From NCBI GenBank assembly GCA_049647265.1, contig JBARXJ010000061.1, positions 1-64,000 of the forward strand: a DNA stretch of 64,000 nt. Direction: 5' to 3'. Positions 18,358-27,683 of the stretch are shown here, piece after piece (positions within the stretch are counted from its first letter, which is position 1; every line of letters begins with the position of its first letter). A program made the position numbers and the translations under genes. This DNA comes from JAAURB01 sp049647265 (GTDB lineage Bacteria; Cyanobacteriota; Cyanobacteriia; Cyanobacteriales; Microcoleaceae). The notes under the pieces are model-generated. The model was not told the origin of the DNA. It saw nothing but the letters and a program-made list of their open reading frames with translations, and searched no databases.

Positions 18358-19431
18358 ATGTCTAATTCTTTGTTGATTAATTTATCGGTTTTGATTCCAG
18401 AACCTACGGGAATCTCAATTTATGCGCGTCAAATTTTGCCTGCTTTTCAATCGCTTAATCCGACGTTATTAATCGCTGAATCTATACCGCATTACAATTG
18501 TTATCCAGTTGGGGGAAATATGACTCCTTCTCAGGGAACAAAAGGACATTTTCGGCGGTTAGTCTGGACTCAGTTTCGCTTACCTTCTATTTATCAGCGG
18601 TTACAGGGACAGTTATTATTTTCTCCTTTACCGGAAGCGCCGCTATATACAAAATGTCGTTCTATTGTGATGGCGCACGATCTGATTCCGTTAAGGTTTC
18701 CTCGTAAAGGATCTCGATTAACGGCTTATTTTAAATATTATATTCCTCAGGTTTTAACGCAAGCTGAACATATTGTTTGTAACTCAAAAGCGACGGCAAA
18801 TGATTTAATTGATTTCTTTAATTTACCGGCGGCTAAAATTACACCGATTCCACTGGGATATGACCGTCATCAATTTAAGTTTCTCAATTTACCGACACAG
18901 AATTATTTTCTGTATTTAGGTCGTCATGATGCTTATAAAAACCTGTCGTATTTAATTGATGCTTTTGCAGGTTTGCCTAACGTTAGAGATTATGAATTGT
19001 GGTTTGCAGGGCCGACGGATAACACTTATACACCTGAATTAAAAGCGCAAGCTGAAGAACTTGGATTAACTCAAAATGTTAAATTCTTAGATTATGTTTC
19101 AAAAGAAAATTTACCGATTATTATCAATCAAGCTATTGCCTTAGTTTTTCCCAGTTTATGGGAAGGATTTGGCTTTCCGGTTCTCGAAGCGATGGCTTGC
19201 GGTACACCGGTAATTACGTCTAACTGTGCTTCAATGCCTGAAGTTGGCGGGGATGCGGTTATTTATATTAATCCTAAAAATATGACTGAAATAACAGTAG
19301 CAATGAAGGGGTTAGCTGATGATTCTTTACAACGATCTCAACTGCGAGAAAAAGGGTTAATCAGAGCGGATAATTTTAGCTGGGAATTTACAGGACAGCA
19401 AACGGTACAAGTGATTCAAAACTATCTTTAA
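18358..19431 (+). CDS. GT4-family glycosyltransferase
   Basis: A 357-residue GT-B glycosyltransferase. The N-terminal half carries the acceptor side (PTGISIYARQILPAF, IVMAHDLIPLRFP). The C-terminal half carries the donor-binding motif: FLYLGRHDAYKNL, FPSLWEGFGFPVLEAMACG and TPVITSN, with the conserved Glu pair of retaining GT4 enzymes. Sugar donor and acceptor cannot be told. It has no membrane segment and is cytoplasmic. It begins right after a terminator, so it has its own promoter or relies on read-through; a methyltransferase gene follows 195 bp later on the same strand. Confidence 0.88.
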   Translation: MSNSLLINLSVLIPEPTGISIYARQILPAFQSLNPTLLIAESIPHYNCYPVGGNMTPSQGTKGHFRRLVWTQFRLPSIYQRLQGQLLFSPLPEAPLYTKCRSIVMAHDLIPLRFPRKGSRLTAYFKYYIPQVLTQAEHIVCNSKATANDLIDFFNLPAAKITPIPLGYDRHQFKFLNLPTQNYFLYLGRHDAYKNLSYLIDAFAGLPNVRDYELWFAGPTDNTYTPELKAQAEELGLTQNVKFLDYVSKENLPIIINQAIALVFPSLWEGFGFPVLEAMACGTPVITSNCASMPEVGGDAVIYINPKNMTEITVAMKGLADDSLQRSQLREKGLIRADNFSWEFTGQQTVQVIQNYL

Positions 19432-19626
19432 TCTTTAACGAAGGAAGAAGGAAAAGCGAAGTTGGAAGAAGGAGGAAGAAAGAACCCCACTACTATCTTT
19501 AATCTGTCATTTAATCTAAAAATAATACAATCTAATATAACTATTTATATGAAATAAATAAGCTATTTTGACGACTGAATTTGATGTGGTTATAATAAGC
19601 GAAGGGTTAGAATAACAGGGAGCAAA

Positions 19627-20463
19627 ATGAAATCTGAATTACTCAAATATATCAAAAATGGCTATCGAAAAGTTGAGGGCTGGTTATCTCCAATTGCGAT
19701 TAATATTATTACAGAACTCGCAGCCGTTCAGCAGGAAATGGAAATCACGGGATCTGTGGGTGAAATTGGAGTACATCACGGGAAGTTATTTATTTTAATT
19801 CATTTTTTAACGGGTCAATCTGAGAAAACTGTGGCTTGGGATTTATTCGATCGTCAAGCTGAAAATGTTGACAACTCTGGATGTGGAAATCAATCGATTT
19901 TTAAAGCAAATTTACAAAAAAATAAATGTGATTTAAGCCGAATAAAAGTCTTTACTGAAAATTCAATGAATTTAACAGCAGAAATTATTGAACGGGAATG
20001 TGAAGGCAAACCTCGCTTGTTTTCGATTGATGGAGGACATACGGCAGAAATTACTTATCATGATTTGTCTCAAGCCAGCAAAGCGTTGAAACAAGGAGGA
20101 TTGATTATTATTGATGACTTTTTTAATGAAGCTTGGCCAGGGGTTTCTGAAGGGGTATGTCAATATTTAATTGAAGGCAAACAGCAGCTATTTCCGGTCG
20201 TTATTGCTGGGAATAAATATATTTTTACGAACGATGAAAAGATGGCAAAAACTTATATTCAACGTTTGAATATTAATCGTCCGGGATATATTACTAAAAT
20301 GTCTCAAGGTTTTGGTAAAGATGTTTTAGTGATTGTCTCGCCAAATAGTCTGAAAAGCTATATGAAGCAAACGCTGATTTGGAAAAAGTTAAGAAAGATG
20401 CCGTTTAAATCTTGGATTAAATCCACTATTAATGCTAATAAAGCGATTGAAATCAATAGCTAA
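19627..20463 (+). CDS. class I SAM-dependent methyltransferase (Methyltransf_24 type)
   Basis: A 278-residue protein with a Rossmann methyltransferase core: GSVGEIGVHHGKLF (SAM loop, about 41-54), VAWDLFDRQ, LFSIDGGHT (about 135-143) and GGLIIIDDFF (about 157-166). The IDGGHT...DDF signature is typical of enzymes acting on sugars or glycans, which fits the GT4 gene upstream (inference). CAGGGAG precedes the ATG at good spacing. The last 4 bases overlap the 3' end of the convergent nuclease gene. Confidence 0.75.
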   Translation: MKSELLKYIKNGYRKVEGWLSPIAINIITELAAVQQEMEITGSVGEIGVHHGKLFILIHFLTGQSEKTVAWDLFDRQAENVDNSGCGNQSIFKANLQKNKCDLSRIKVFTENSMNLTAEIIERECEGKPRLFSIDGGHTAEITYHDLSQASKALKQGGLIIIDDFFNEAWPGVSEGVCQYLIEGKQQLFPVVIAGNKYIFTNDEKMAKTYIQRLNINRPGYITKMSQGFGKDVLVIVSPNSLKSYMKQTLIWKKLRKMPFKSWIKSTINANKAIEINS

Positions 20464-21935
20464 GTTTGGGATTGACGTAAGAATTGATGTAGCCATTGTT
20501 TGACACGATAAGTGGCACGGCAATCATCTTCATTGTATTGAGTAATGGCATCAAGTCGAGAGCGATCGCCACTTTTTAGCCATTGTTCATACCAACAAAC
20601 CGACTGAGCGCCATTGGCTTGGGGATCTCGCCATTGAAAGCCTAACCAACGCGCAATTGATTTTAAGGCATAACTTTCGACAGGTAAAAACACCGTTTGA
20701 GTCACCTGATGATGAACATCAACAAATCGTTTGAGTAACGGTTGCCATAAATAAGCGGGAGTTTGATACAGTAAGGCTAAACGCTGAACGGTTTTAGTTT
20801 CGTAATCACAAAAATGATAAATCGGCGCAATCGGATAAGACCAAACTAAGTCTAAAAATTGCAACCAAATCTGCTCTTCTTCGGTTTCGTTTTCTGCTAA
20901 AAAGGGATAGAATTTTTCCGTCTGGTTACGGTGATCTACCACTAAGACTCCATGCAAATAGTCTAAGTTTAAATCGGGTTGGGCTTCGATATCAAAATAA
21001 ATCTCAACGGGTGCATTTTCGAGTAAATGAGATACAGAGACAGACGGACGCAACCGAGGCTGATTTTGCCAACTCACTTGCGCTTGCTGAGTTAACTGTT
21101 GTGCGATTTCAGGGGTAAATTCAGGATAGGATTCTAACTGATAAGGAGACGTTTGCGCTAAGGTTTCAACGCTGGTGACATCGAGTGTCTTGAGGCGAGT
21201 GTAACGGCTGGGTGTGACCCCAGGAAGTAAAGATAAATGATTCTCTCGAGATGCGATCGCATAACAGCTATCATACCAGGTACATAAACTACACTTTTGA
21301 CGCGCCATGAAAATTTCAGGCTCTTCTTGACGGGCCAACATTTCCACATATTCGAGTAAGATTTGCTGCATTTGCGGAAGACGCTGCTTTAAATTCACCG
21401 CATAATTGCCTTTTTGTCGTAAAATCAGTTCAGCCTTTGGTGGAATTTCCCCTTGAATCGCGCCTAAAATATAAGCATGAAAAGCGGCCGCAATCTGATA
21501 ATCTAATTTAGGGCGTTTACCGAGTTTAATTTCCACCGGAACATACACCCAATTTCCCCACTGAGAAATCCCTGGCTGTTTAACCAATAAATCGGGACAA
21601 CTCTGAAGGGTAATTTCTCCTAACTGAGCCGTTAAATCAACCTGTTGTAAGTCCTGTGGTTGCCATAACAGTACCCCTCGAGAAATTCGATCAACCCCCT
21701 GTTTCATCAGTTCTAGGGTGGCATCCATCCCCGCTTGCCAGTCACGGTATGGATATTCAGGTCGATGATAGCTCAAAGATTCAAGCAAACGCCGTTGATG
21801 GATTAAACTGTCCTGAGTTAACTTCCGTAAAAAATCACTCGGGGGTTGCTGTTGGCTCAAATCTCCATAATAATCTAAGAAGGCTTTACGGGGACAACGT
21901 TGGTAAAACAGAAGCTGGGTATCAGTAATCAGCAT
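20460..21935 (-). CDS. TM0106-family RecB-like putative nuclease
   Basis: A 491-residue protein. The N-terminal part is a PD-(D/E)XK RecB/Cas4-like domain: it opens with LLFYQRCPRKAFLDYYG, has the catalytic VPVEIKLGKRP near residue 130 and a cysteine cluster CSLCTWYDSC near 212-221, which with the early Cys could hold an Fe-S cluster. The C-terminal part is an RNase H-like/YprB domain starting at VEIYFDIEAQPDL and containing NEDDCRATY. This two-domain design matches the TM0106 family. DNA repair or nucleic-acid processing is likely, but the substrate is unknown. Confidence 0.82.
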   Translation of the reverse strand: MLITDTQLLFYQRCPRKAFLDYYGDLSQQQPPSDFLRKLTQDSLIHQRRLLESLSYHRPEYPYRDWQAGMDATLELMKQGVDRISRGVLLWQPQDLQQVDLTAQLGEITLQSCPDLLVKQPGISQWGNWVYVPVEIKLGKRPKLDYQIAAAFHAYILGAIQGEIPPKAELILRQKGNYAVNLKQRLPQMQQILLEYVEMLARQEEPEIFMARQKCSLCTWYDSCYAIASRENHLSLLPGVTPSRYTRLKTLDVTSVETLAQTSPYQLESYPEFTPEIAQQLTQQAQVSWQNQPRLRPSVSVSHLLENAPVEIYFDIEAQPDLNLDYLHGVLVVDHRNQTEKFYPFLAENETEEEQIWLQFLDLVWSYPIAPIYHFCDYETKTVQRLALLYQTPAYLWQPLLKRFVDVHHQVTQTVFLPVESYALKSIARWLGFQWRDPQANGAQSVCWYEQWLKSGDRSRLDAITQYNEDDCRATYRVKQWLHQFLRQSQT

Positions 21936-21968
21936 TGAATTTTAGTAAGCTGTAGCGGAGCCGCGAAA

Positions 21969-23141
21969 ATGACGACGAATTTTAAAGTGGATAATCATCG
22001 ACGACAATTTCCTGCTTTAAATGATAAAGCCTATTTCAATTATGGCGGACAAGGGCCACTTCCGAGACAATCAATTGATGCAATTACTCAATTTTACGAA
22101 CAAATTCAACAACTGGGCCCTTTTTCTCAAGCCGCTTATGATTTTGTCCAACAACAACAAGATCTAACCCGTAGCGCGATCGCCGTGGAATTGGGGGTAA
22201 CGCCGCAAACCATTACGATTACCGAAGATGTTACGGTGGGCTGTAATATTGCCTTATGGGGGATAAATTGGCAGCCTGGGGATCATTTATTACTGTCTGA
22301 TTGCGAACATCCCGGCATTATTGCAGCCACTCAAGAATTACAACGACGGTTTCAGATTGAAGTATCAGTTTGTCCGATTTTAGAGACGTTAAATCAAGGC
22401 GATCCGGTGGCTGTGATTGCGGATTATTTACAGCCTAACACTCGCTTGGTGGTGATTAGTCATATTCTGTGGAATACGGGTCAAGTTTTGCCACTTCAAC
22501 AGATTATGCAGTTGTGTCACACGGCTCAAAATCAACCGATTCGAGTATTAGTAGATGCGGCGCAATCTGTGGGAGTTTTACCTTTAAATTTAGTGGAATC
22601 AGATGTTGATTTCTATGCTTTTACCGGCCATAAATGGTTATGTGGCCCAGAAGGAATCGGCGGATTATATGTAAGTCCAGAAGCGTTACCGGAGTTGTCT
22701 CCTACGTTTATTGGTTGGCGGGGAGTGACGAAAGATAAAAAAGGACATCCCACAGGGTTTCAACCGGATGGACAGCGCTATGAAATTGCAACTTCTGCTT
22801 ATCCTTTATATGCCGGATTATGGCAGGCGATTGAGTTACATTTAGAATGGGGAAATGCCGCAGAACGATATCAACGCATTCGTGATTATAGTCAAATGCT
22901 GTGGCAAAATTTATCAGAAATTCCTCATATTCAGTGTTTAAAAAGTACGCCGCCAGAAGCTGGACTTGTTTCGTTTACGCTGAAAAATGGTATGTCCCAT
23001 GCTGCTGTGGTTAATGCCTTACAAAAACAGAATATTTTTCTTAGAACTATTTTAGATCCAGATTGCGTCAGAGCCTGTGTTCATTATTTAACAGAAATTG
23101 CCGAAATTGAGCAGTTAGTGACAGCGCTTAAATCCCTCTAA
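21969..23141 (+). CDS. L-cysteine/cystine C-S lyase (C-DES-like), PLP-dependent class V aminotransferase fold
   Basis: A 390-residue enzyme. It resembles the Synechocystis cystine C-S lyase C-DES over its whole length, as I recall that sequence: YFNYGGQGPLP near the N-terminus, DCEHPGI, WNTGQVLPL, the PLP lysine in FTGHKWLCGPEGIGG (about 220-234), ATSAYPLYAG, and LRTILDPDCVRACVHY near the C-terminus. C-DES breaks cystine or cysteine to pyruvate, ammonia and (per)sulfide and can feed Fe-S assembly in vitro. A generic cysteine desulfurase role is the alternative, but the SufS-type active-site loop is absent. The true sufS is in the suf cluster near 37 kb. Confidence 0.85.
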   Translation: MTTNFKVDNHRRQFPALNDKAYFNYGGQGPLPRQSIDAITQFYEQIQQLGPFSQAAYDFVQQQQDLTRSAIAVELGVTPQTITITEDVTVGCNIALWGINWQPGDHLLLSDCEHPGIIAATQELQRRFQIEVSVCPILETLNQGDPVAVIADYLQPNTRLVVISHILWNTGQVLPLQQIMQLCHTAQNQPIRVLVDAAQSVGVLPLNLVESDVDFYAFTGHKWLCGPEGIGGLYVSPEALPELSPTFIGWRGVTKDKKGHPTGFQPDGQRYEIATSAYPLYAGLWQAIELHLEWGNAAERYQRIRDYSQMLWQNLSEIPHIQCLKSTPPEAGLVSFTLKNGMSHAAVVNALQKQNIFLRTILDPDCVRACVHYLTEIAEIEQLVTALKSL

Positions 23142-23241
23142 TTTGAGGTGGAGCATTATGACTTTTACGACTTCTAAATCGTTCACTTTGAAGGAATTTA
23201 TAGAGCAATATGGAGATAATCCTTACTATGAATTAATTGAC

Positions 23242-23294
23242 CGCGGAAGGCGGTCATCGCAGGCACCAGATTTTACATCCGGTGTACCGATGAC
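23242..23294. repeat. small palindromic insertion element in the Uma2 pseudogene
   Basis: 53 bp lie between two GAC triplets where the Uma2 frame should run from YELID to GEL. The insert can fold: GTCATCG near its left part pairs with CGATGAC at its right end, with GGCACC opposite GGTGT further in. It looks like a REP/MITE-type sequence with a short GAC target duplication. Confidence 0.65.
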
Positions 23295-23594
23295 GGGGAA
23301 TTACGTAACACCGAACCGACTGGCCCCCATGAGTCTGTGGCTGGAACAATTTCTGGTTATATTTTTATGGAAATTCTTCGATCTCAAAAATCCTGGGTGA
23401 TTCCAAAAAACTGTCTAATTCAACCCCCTGCGGCTGAAGCAACTGCGTTACGTCCGGATGTCATTGTATTGGATAAAAATCAACTGTTAACTGAACCTTT
23501 ATGGCAGAAAGAACCAATTATTTGTAATGGCAATACTATTAAACTTGTGGTGGAGGTAGTTAGTACCAATTGGCAAGATGATTATGCTCGTAAG

Positions 23595-23702
23595 CGGTGC
23601 GACCCCCTTCGGGTTCGGCAGTTGCTCTACTTGGGGAAACCCCAAGACCGCACTGCACTCACCGCGCCACCTGCGGGCGCTAGGGAACGCGCACCAAGAG
23701 AA
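23595..23702. repeat. 108-bp in-frame repeat insertion in the Uma2 pseudogene
   Basis: Exactly 36 codons separate the conserved DDYARK and VEEYAFLGI. The insert is far more GC-rich than the surrounding gene and contains short palindromes (CTTGGGGAAACCCCAAG and GCGCCACCTGCGGGCGC). It resembles the interspersed repeats common between genes in filamentous cyanobacteria. Confidence 0.65.
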
Positions 23703-23918
23703 GTAGAAGAGTATGCCTTCTTAGGTATTCGGTGAATACTGGATTGTAGACTACCGAGGATTAGGAGGAGTTGCCTTTATTAGCAAGCCAAAAAAACCTA
23801 CCTTTACAGTCTGTCAGCTTATTAACGAAGAGTACACCCAACAACAATACCGTCAAAATCAACTCATTCAATCTAATTTATTTCCGGATATTCAACTCTG
23901 TTTAAATGATTTATTGAT

Positions 23919-24923
23919 TTAGATAGATTGTTTAATTCTGTCTAACCAAATCTTTGCATCTTCCTCAAACCAATGTTGCACACCAAAACCAACAGCACGC
24001 TCTTTGAAAGTGAGTTCTTCTGCTAATTGTAAAGCGGCTGCTTGACCAATTAACGTTTCAAAAGCAGATGAAAAAACTAGGTCGAGAGAATAATTTCGAC
24101 AAAATTTTCTGAGTTTTCGAGGTGAGCCAATAATTGCCGGTTTAATCACAAAAATTCCCGGCCATCCTTGTTGACAACAAACTTGTAGTTGCTTAAATGT
24201 TGCCACAGATTCATCTAATGCGATTGGTGTAGAATATTCATAACTGAGTTCAAGCATAAGCTGAAATTGAGCAATCGGTAAAGGTTGCTCTATAAATTCA
24301 ATTTTTACTGAATTAAAATGACTAAATCTAGAGTTAAAATAATCACAGGTTTTTAACCAGCGATGAGCCATTTCATAGGTTAATCCCCCATTTCCATCTA
24401 GTCTTAATAAAATCGGATTAATATCTAAATTAACAGTAACAGTTTCATTAATTTGATGCATCAGTTTCTGAAAAATATCTAATTCTTCTTTAATTGATTT
24501 GACTCCAATTTTCCATTTTAAAGTTCTATATCCGCGATAGTATAATATTTTCCAGCTTTCCAATGCTTGTTTACCTGTTGGTAAAAGCCCGCTAAAATTT
24601 AGATAATTATCTTCATAATCTTGATTATATATTGCGGTCAATGCTGACTCAAAACCAAACTGACAAGCGGGTAATTGATTCGGAATTGTTAAAATTGTTT
24701 CTGTTGTAATTTGTAGTGGTAATTGATAACAAAATGTAATTGCCTGTTTGAACGTTTCCGAACCAAACCAACTTAATGGTGCAATTTCTCCCCAGCCAGT
24801 TTGTCCAGCTTCATCAGTGAGTTTTAAAATAATTCCTTTACGAACATTCCATGTACCATAATATGTTTTCAGTGGAGGTTTGAATGGACGACTGTAAGGA
24901 ACAAACTTAAATTGGTAATTCAT
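23919..24923 (-). CDS. menC: o-succinylbenzoate synthase
   Basis: About 334 residues from the ATG at 24923; an in-frame upstream ATG at 24947 would add eight residues. Enolase-superfamily enzyme that dehydrates SHCHC to o-succinylbenzoate in phylloquinone (vitamin K1) synthesis. The catalytic Lys pair is in RTLKWKIGV, metal ligands are in LDINP, EFIEQPL and ALDESVA, and a further Lys is in FVIKPAIIG. GWGEIAPL and GFGVQHWFEED are typical of cyanobacterial MenC. menH lies upstream on the same strand with ~110 bp between them. The 3' end overlaps the Uma2 remnant by a few bases. Confidence 0.9.
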   Translation of the reverse strand: MNYQFKFVPYSRPFKPPLKTYYGTWNVRKGIILKLTDEAGQTGWGEIAPLSWFGSETFKQAITFCYQLPLQITTETILTIPNQLPACQFGFESALTAIYNQDYEDNYLNFSGLLPTGKQALESWKILYYRGYRTLKWKIGVKSIKEELDIFQKLMHQINETVTVNLDINPILLRLDGNGGLTYEMAHRWLKTCDYFNSRFSHFNSVKIEFIEQPLPIAQFQLMLELSYEYSTPIALDESVATFKQLQVCCQQGWPGIFVIKPAIIGSPRKLRKFCRNYSLDLVFSSAFETLIGQAAALQLAEELTFKERAVGFGVQHWFEEDAKIWLDRIKQSI

Positions 24924-25036
24924 CCTCACCCTGGCAATGACAGACATGATAACAATTATACAAAAAAATAGACTTTTTTAGAGACAAATTGACTACCATT
25001 TAGTTTGTATATTTTTGTAATATTTATATTCTGTTG

Positions 25037-25849
25037 TTATCGTATAAAATCCAAAACTTTTTTGAGCCATTCATTTGTATTTTCTATATGAATATTATGA
25101 CCACACTGAGGTATGATGTCTAATTTAGCATTATGAGATAAGCTTAAAATTTCTTGATTAATTTGTACAAATTTTTGATCCCATTCTCCAACAATTAATA
25201 ATAATGGGATGTTATGACCAGCCAGTTTATCCCAGAGAGAAGGCTGACTGCCTGTACCCATATTGCGTAGAGATTTTGCCAATTCTTTAGGATTATTTTG
25301 TAAGCGGCGATTAAAAACTAAGTTAAATTTTGAATGCTGTTTTAATGTATAAAATAAAGGTTGATTGTACCAATTTATTAGAAATTGCTTAAACTCTTGA
25401 TTTTCTAATTGCTTAGCTCGTTTAAAATCAGTTTGAAGTCGTTTTGATCTTTCTACACTTGTTCGGAGACCAGGAGAAGCAGATTCTATAATAACTTTCT
25501 GAAAATATTGAGGGTAATGAAGCATTAAATAAAAAGCTAATCGGCCTCCCATTGAATAGCCAAATAAGTAAACTTTAGATAAGCTTAAAGAGTTCAGCAA
25601 GCCGATTAAAAGAGTAGCCATTTTAGAGATTGTATAGTAACTTTCATCCCCTAAAACCTGAGTCTTTCCGTGTCCCGGTAAATCGACGGATAAGCAGCGA
25701 AAAGAGTGACAAAGTTGAGGAATACAATCTTGAAAATCATTACCATTCCCCATAAATCCATGCAATAATAATAGCACAGGGGAATTTGATTTTTTTTCAG
25801 TCAGTTGGTAGTAAACTTTAACCGATGAATCAAAATAGTAATAACTCAC
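25037..25849 (-). CDS. menH: 2-succinyl-6-hydroxy-2,4-cyclohexadiene-1-carboxylate synthase (MenH), alpha/beta hydrolase
   Basis: A 270-residue alpha/beta hydrolase. The triad is visible as Ser in GYSMGG, Asp in GEWDQKF and His in CGHNIHIE. HGFMGNGNDF and VDLPGHGKT with SPGLR match MenH. It removes pyruvate from SEPHCHC, giving the substrate of MenC, its downstream neighbour, which supports the call. The start is a GTG: the frame meets a stop four codons upstream with no ATG. A small membrane-protein gene ends 9 bp upstream, so the three probably form one operon. Confidence 0.85.
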   Translation of the reverse strand: MSYYYFDSSVKVYYQLTEKKSNSPVLLLLHGFMGNGNDFQDCIPQLCHSFRCLSVDLPGHGKTQVLGDESYYTISKMATLLIGLLNSLSLSKVYLFGYSMGGRLAFYLMLHYPQYFQKVIIESASPGLRTSVERSKRLQTDFKRAKQLENQEFKQFLINWYNQPLFYTLKQHSKFNLVFNRRLQNNPKELAKSLRNMGTGSQPSLWDKLAGHNIPLLLIVGEWDQKFVQINQEILSLSHNAKLDIIPQCGHNIHIENTNEWLKKVLDFIR

Positions 25850-25858
25850 TCTATTTAA

Positions 25859-26047
25859 TTAATCGAATACCCAATGTAGAAAAGGAACGGATGCTGCACA
25901 AAATACCATGAATACAAATAAACCCCCTAACAGTCCATAGAGTAAAAATTGATCTCCTTTCTGCTTTGCTAACTTGACAATAAAATAGCTGTAACCATAA
26001 CAGGCTAAGAAAAATACGACAATAAATCCAGTAAAGTAGTATTCCAT
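25859..26047 (-). CDS. small two-helix membrane protein
   Basis: A 62-residue protein with two hydrophobic segments (about 5-24 and 36-58) joined by the basic loop KLAKQKGDQ. I do not recognise the family. It ends 9 bp before menH and is the first gene of the apparent menH-menC operon. Its ATG and even hydrophobic pattern make it credible as a real gene. A link to quinone synthesis is only suggested by position. Confidence 0.55.
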   Translation of the reverse strand: MEYYFTGFIVVFFLACYGYSYFIVKLAKQKGDQFLLYGLLGGLFVFMVFCAASVPFLHWVFD

Positions 26048-26192
26048 AATGGCTCAGTAACGATTAGTTTTTTTCAAAACAACGTAATAGTGTAATATCT
26101 TTATTATAACAAGCCGCTCTAAAAGTTTTGATAGAATTAAGTTTAAGTCTGTAAAATTAATTTTATTTTAAAAATCAATATTTATTATTTCT

Positions 26193-27656
26193 ATGTCACG
26201 AATTCGCGCTCCGGAGCTTCCTCAATCTTATCCCTGGTTAAATACAGATAATTTTATTTCCTTAGCTCAATTAAGGGGAAGGATTGTATTACTTGATTTT
26301 TGGACCTATTGTTGTATTAACTGCTTACATATTCTTCACGATCTAAAGTACTTAGAACAAAAATATTCACAATACTTAACAGTAATTGGTGTTCACTCTG
26401 CTAAATTTGACCATGAGCAAGAGATTGAAAATATTCGTCAAGCGATTCTGCGTTATGATGTAGAACATCCTATTATTATCGATCAAAATTATTCTATTTG
26501 GCAACAGTATACAGTCAAAGGATGGCCGACGCTAGTCTTAATTGATCCGAAAGGTTATTGCTTTAAAAGCTTTACTGGAGAAGGACATTTAGCAGCTATC
26601 GATGAAACAGTTAGTACTCTAATTAAACAACATCAGCAAAGCCAGACTATTAACCGCCAGCTTTTAAAGTTTACCTTAGAAAAAAATAAAAAAACGATTA
26701 CACAGTCTTTATCTTTTCCTGGAAAAATACTAGCAGATCAACAAAGTAACCGACTCTTTATTGCAGACTCTGGACACCATCGAATTGTAATTACTAATTC
26801 ACAAGGTGAAATTTTAAAGATTATTGGAACGGGTCAACCGGGACTAACAAATGGTCAATTTAATCAGGCACAGTTTTTTACACCGCAAGGGATGACTTTT
26901 GATGAAAAACAGCAGATTTTATATATTGCAGATACAGATAATCATGCTATAAGAGCCGTTAATTTGAATCAGGAAATCGTAACAACAATTGCGGGAACGG
27001 GTCAACAAAGCCGCCAGCTTTTATCTCAGCCTCAAAAGGGTATAGAAACTGCATTGAATTCTCCCTGGGATATAGAAAAAGTAAATAATCAATTGTTTAT
27101 TGCGCTTGCCGGTTGTCATCAAATTGGTGTATTAAATTTAGAGACCAATTTCTTTAAAATTTATGCAGGTCGAGGTGCAGAATCTTGTGTTGATGGAGAG
27201 GCAATAGAAGCAGCTTTTGCTCAGCCGAGCGGTATTACAAGCAATGGTATTGAACTGTTTATTACAGATAGTGAAACCAGTTGTATTCGTGGTATTACAT
27301 TAGGGAAAAATCCTCAAGTTAGAACGATTTGTGGGAGTGGAGAATTATTTAAATTCGGCGATAAAGATGGAGAAGGTTTTGATGTAAGATTACAACATTG
27401 TTTAGGAATTGAATATAGTCAGAACTTTCTCTGGATAGCCGATACTTATAATCATAAAATTAAGAAAATCGATATTAATACTGGTATTTGTCAAACTATT
27501 ATTGGTAATCAAGATATGTTTTCTGAACCGTCTGGACTCAGTATCAAAGGATCAACCTTGTATATTGCTGATACGAATCATCATCAAATTAAACAACTTG
27601 ATTTAAATCATCTTACCGTTAAAACATTTCCGCTTGATGATACCACTTTCAGGTAA
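26193..27656 (+). CDS. thioredoxin-like/NHL-repeat protein (NHLRC2-like)
   Basis: A 487-residue protein. The N-terminal ~150 residues form a TlpA/AhpC-like thioredoxin fold with LLDFWTYCCINCLH, so the CxxC pair is C-I-N-C. The remainder is a beta-propeller of NHL-type repeats (IADSGHHRIV, IADTDNHAIR, ITDSETSCIR, IADTYNHKIK, IADTNHHQIK). This is the bacterial equivalent of NHLRC2. No signal peptide is seen, so it is cytoplasmic. A redox role is inferred and the substrate is unknown. A methyltransferase gene follows after 27 bp on the same strand. Confidence 0.85.
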   Translation: MSRIRAPELPQSYPWLNTDNFISLAQLRGRIVLLDFWTYCCINCLHILHDLKYLEQKYSQYLTVIGVHSAKFDHEQEIENIRQAILRYDVEHPIIIDQNYSIWQQYTVKGWPTLVLIDPKGYCFKSFTGEGHLAAIDETVSTLIKQHQQSQTINRQLLKFTLEKNKKTITQSLSFPGKILADQQSNRLFIADSGHHRIVITNSQGEILKIIGTGQPGLTNGQFNQAQFFTPQGMTFDEKQQILYIADTDNHAIRAVNLNQEIVTTIAGTGQQSRQLLSQPQKGIETALNSPWDIEKVNNQLFIALAGCHQIGVLNLETNFFKIYAGRGAESCVDGEAIEAAFAQPSGITSNGIELFITDSETSCIRGITLGKNPQVRTICGSGELFKFGDKDGEGFDVRLQHCLGIEYSQNFLWIADTYNHKIKKIDINTGICQTIIGNQDMFSEPSGLSIKGSTLYIADTNHHQIKQLDLNHLTVKTFPLDDTTFR

Positions 27657-27683
27657 AATAAAATCGTCAAGCCTTATTATATA

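Larger units (their letters stand above)
23158..23922 (+). pseudogene. Uma2 (DUF820) family endonuclease pseudogene
   Basis: A Uma2-family restriction-endonuclease-fold gene can be rebuilt from three pieces: MTFTTSKSFTLKEFIEQYG..YYELID, then DGELRNTEPTGPHESVAGT onward through RPDVIVLD and VVEVVS to DDYARK, then VEEYAFLGIR, and EYWIVDYR to the TAG at 23920. Three lesions separate them: a 53-bp insertion at 23242-23294 (frameshift), a 108-bp in-frame insertion at 23595-23702, and one extra T around 23733 that creates a TGA. The original start is ATG 23158 with GAGG upstream. Uma2 proteins are highly expanded in cyanobacteria. No intact product can be made. Confidence 0.88.

Noticed and set aside
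21969..23141. Second sufS-type cysteine desulfurase
   Set aside because: Whole-length resemblance is to cystine C-S lyase C-DES, and the SufS catalytic-Cys loop RTGHHC is missing.
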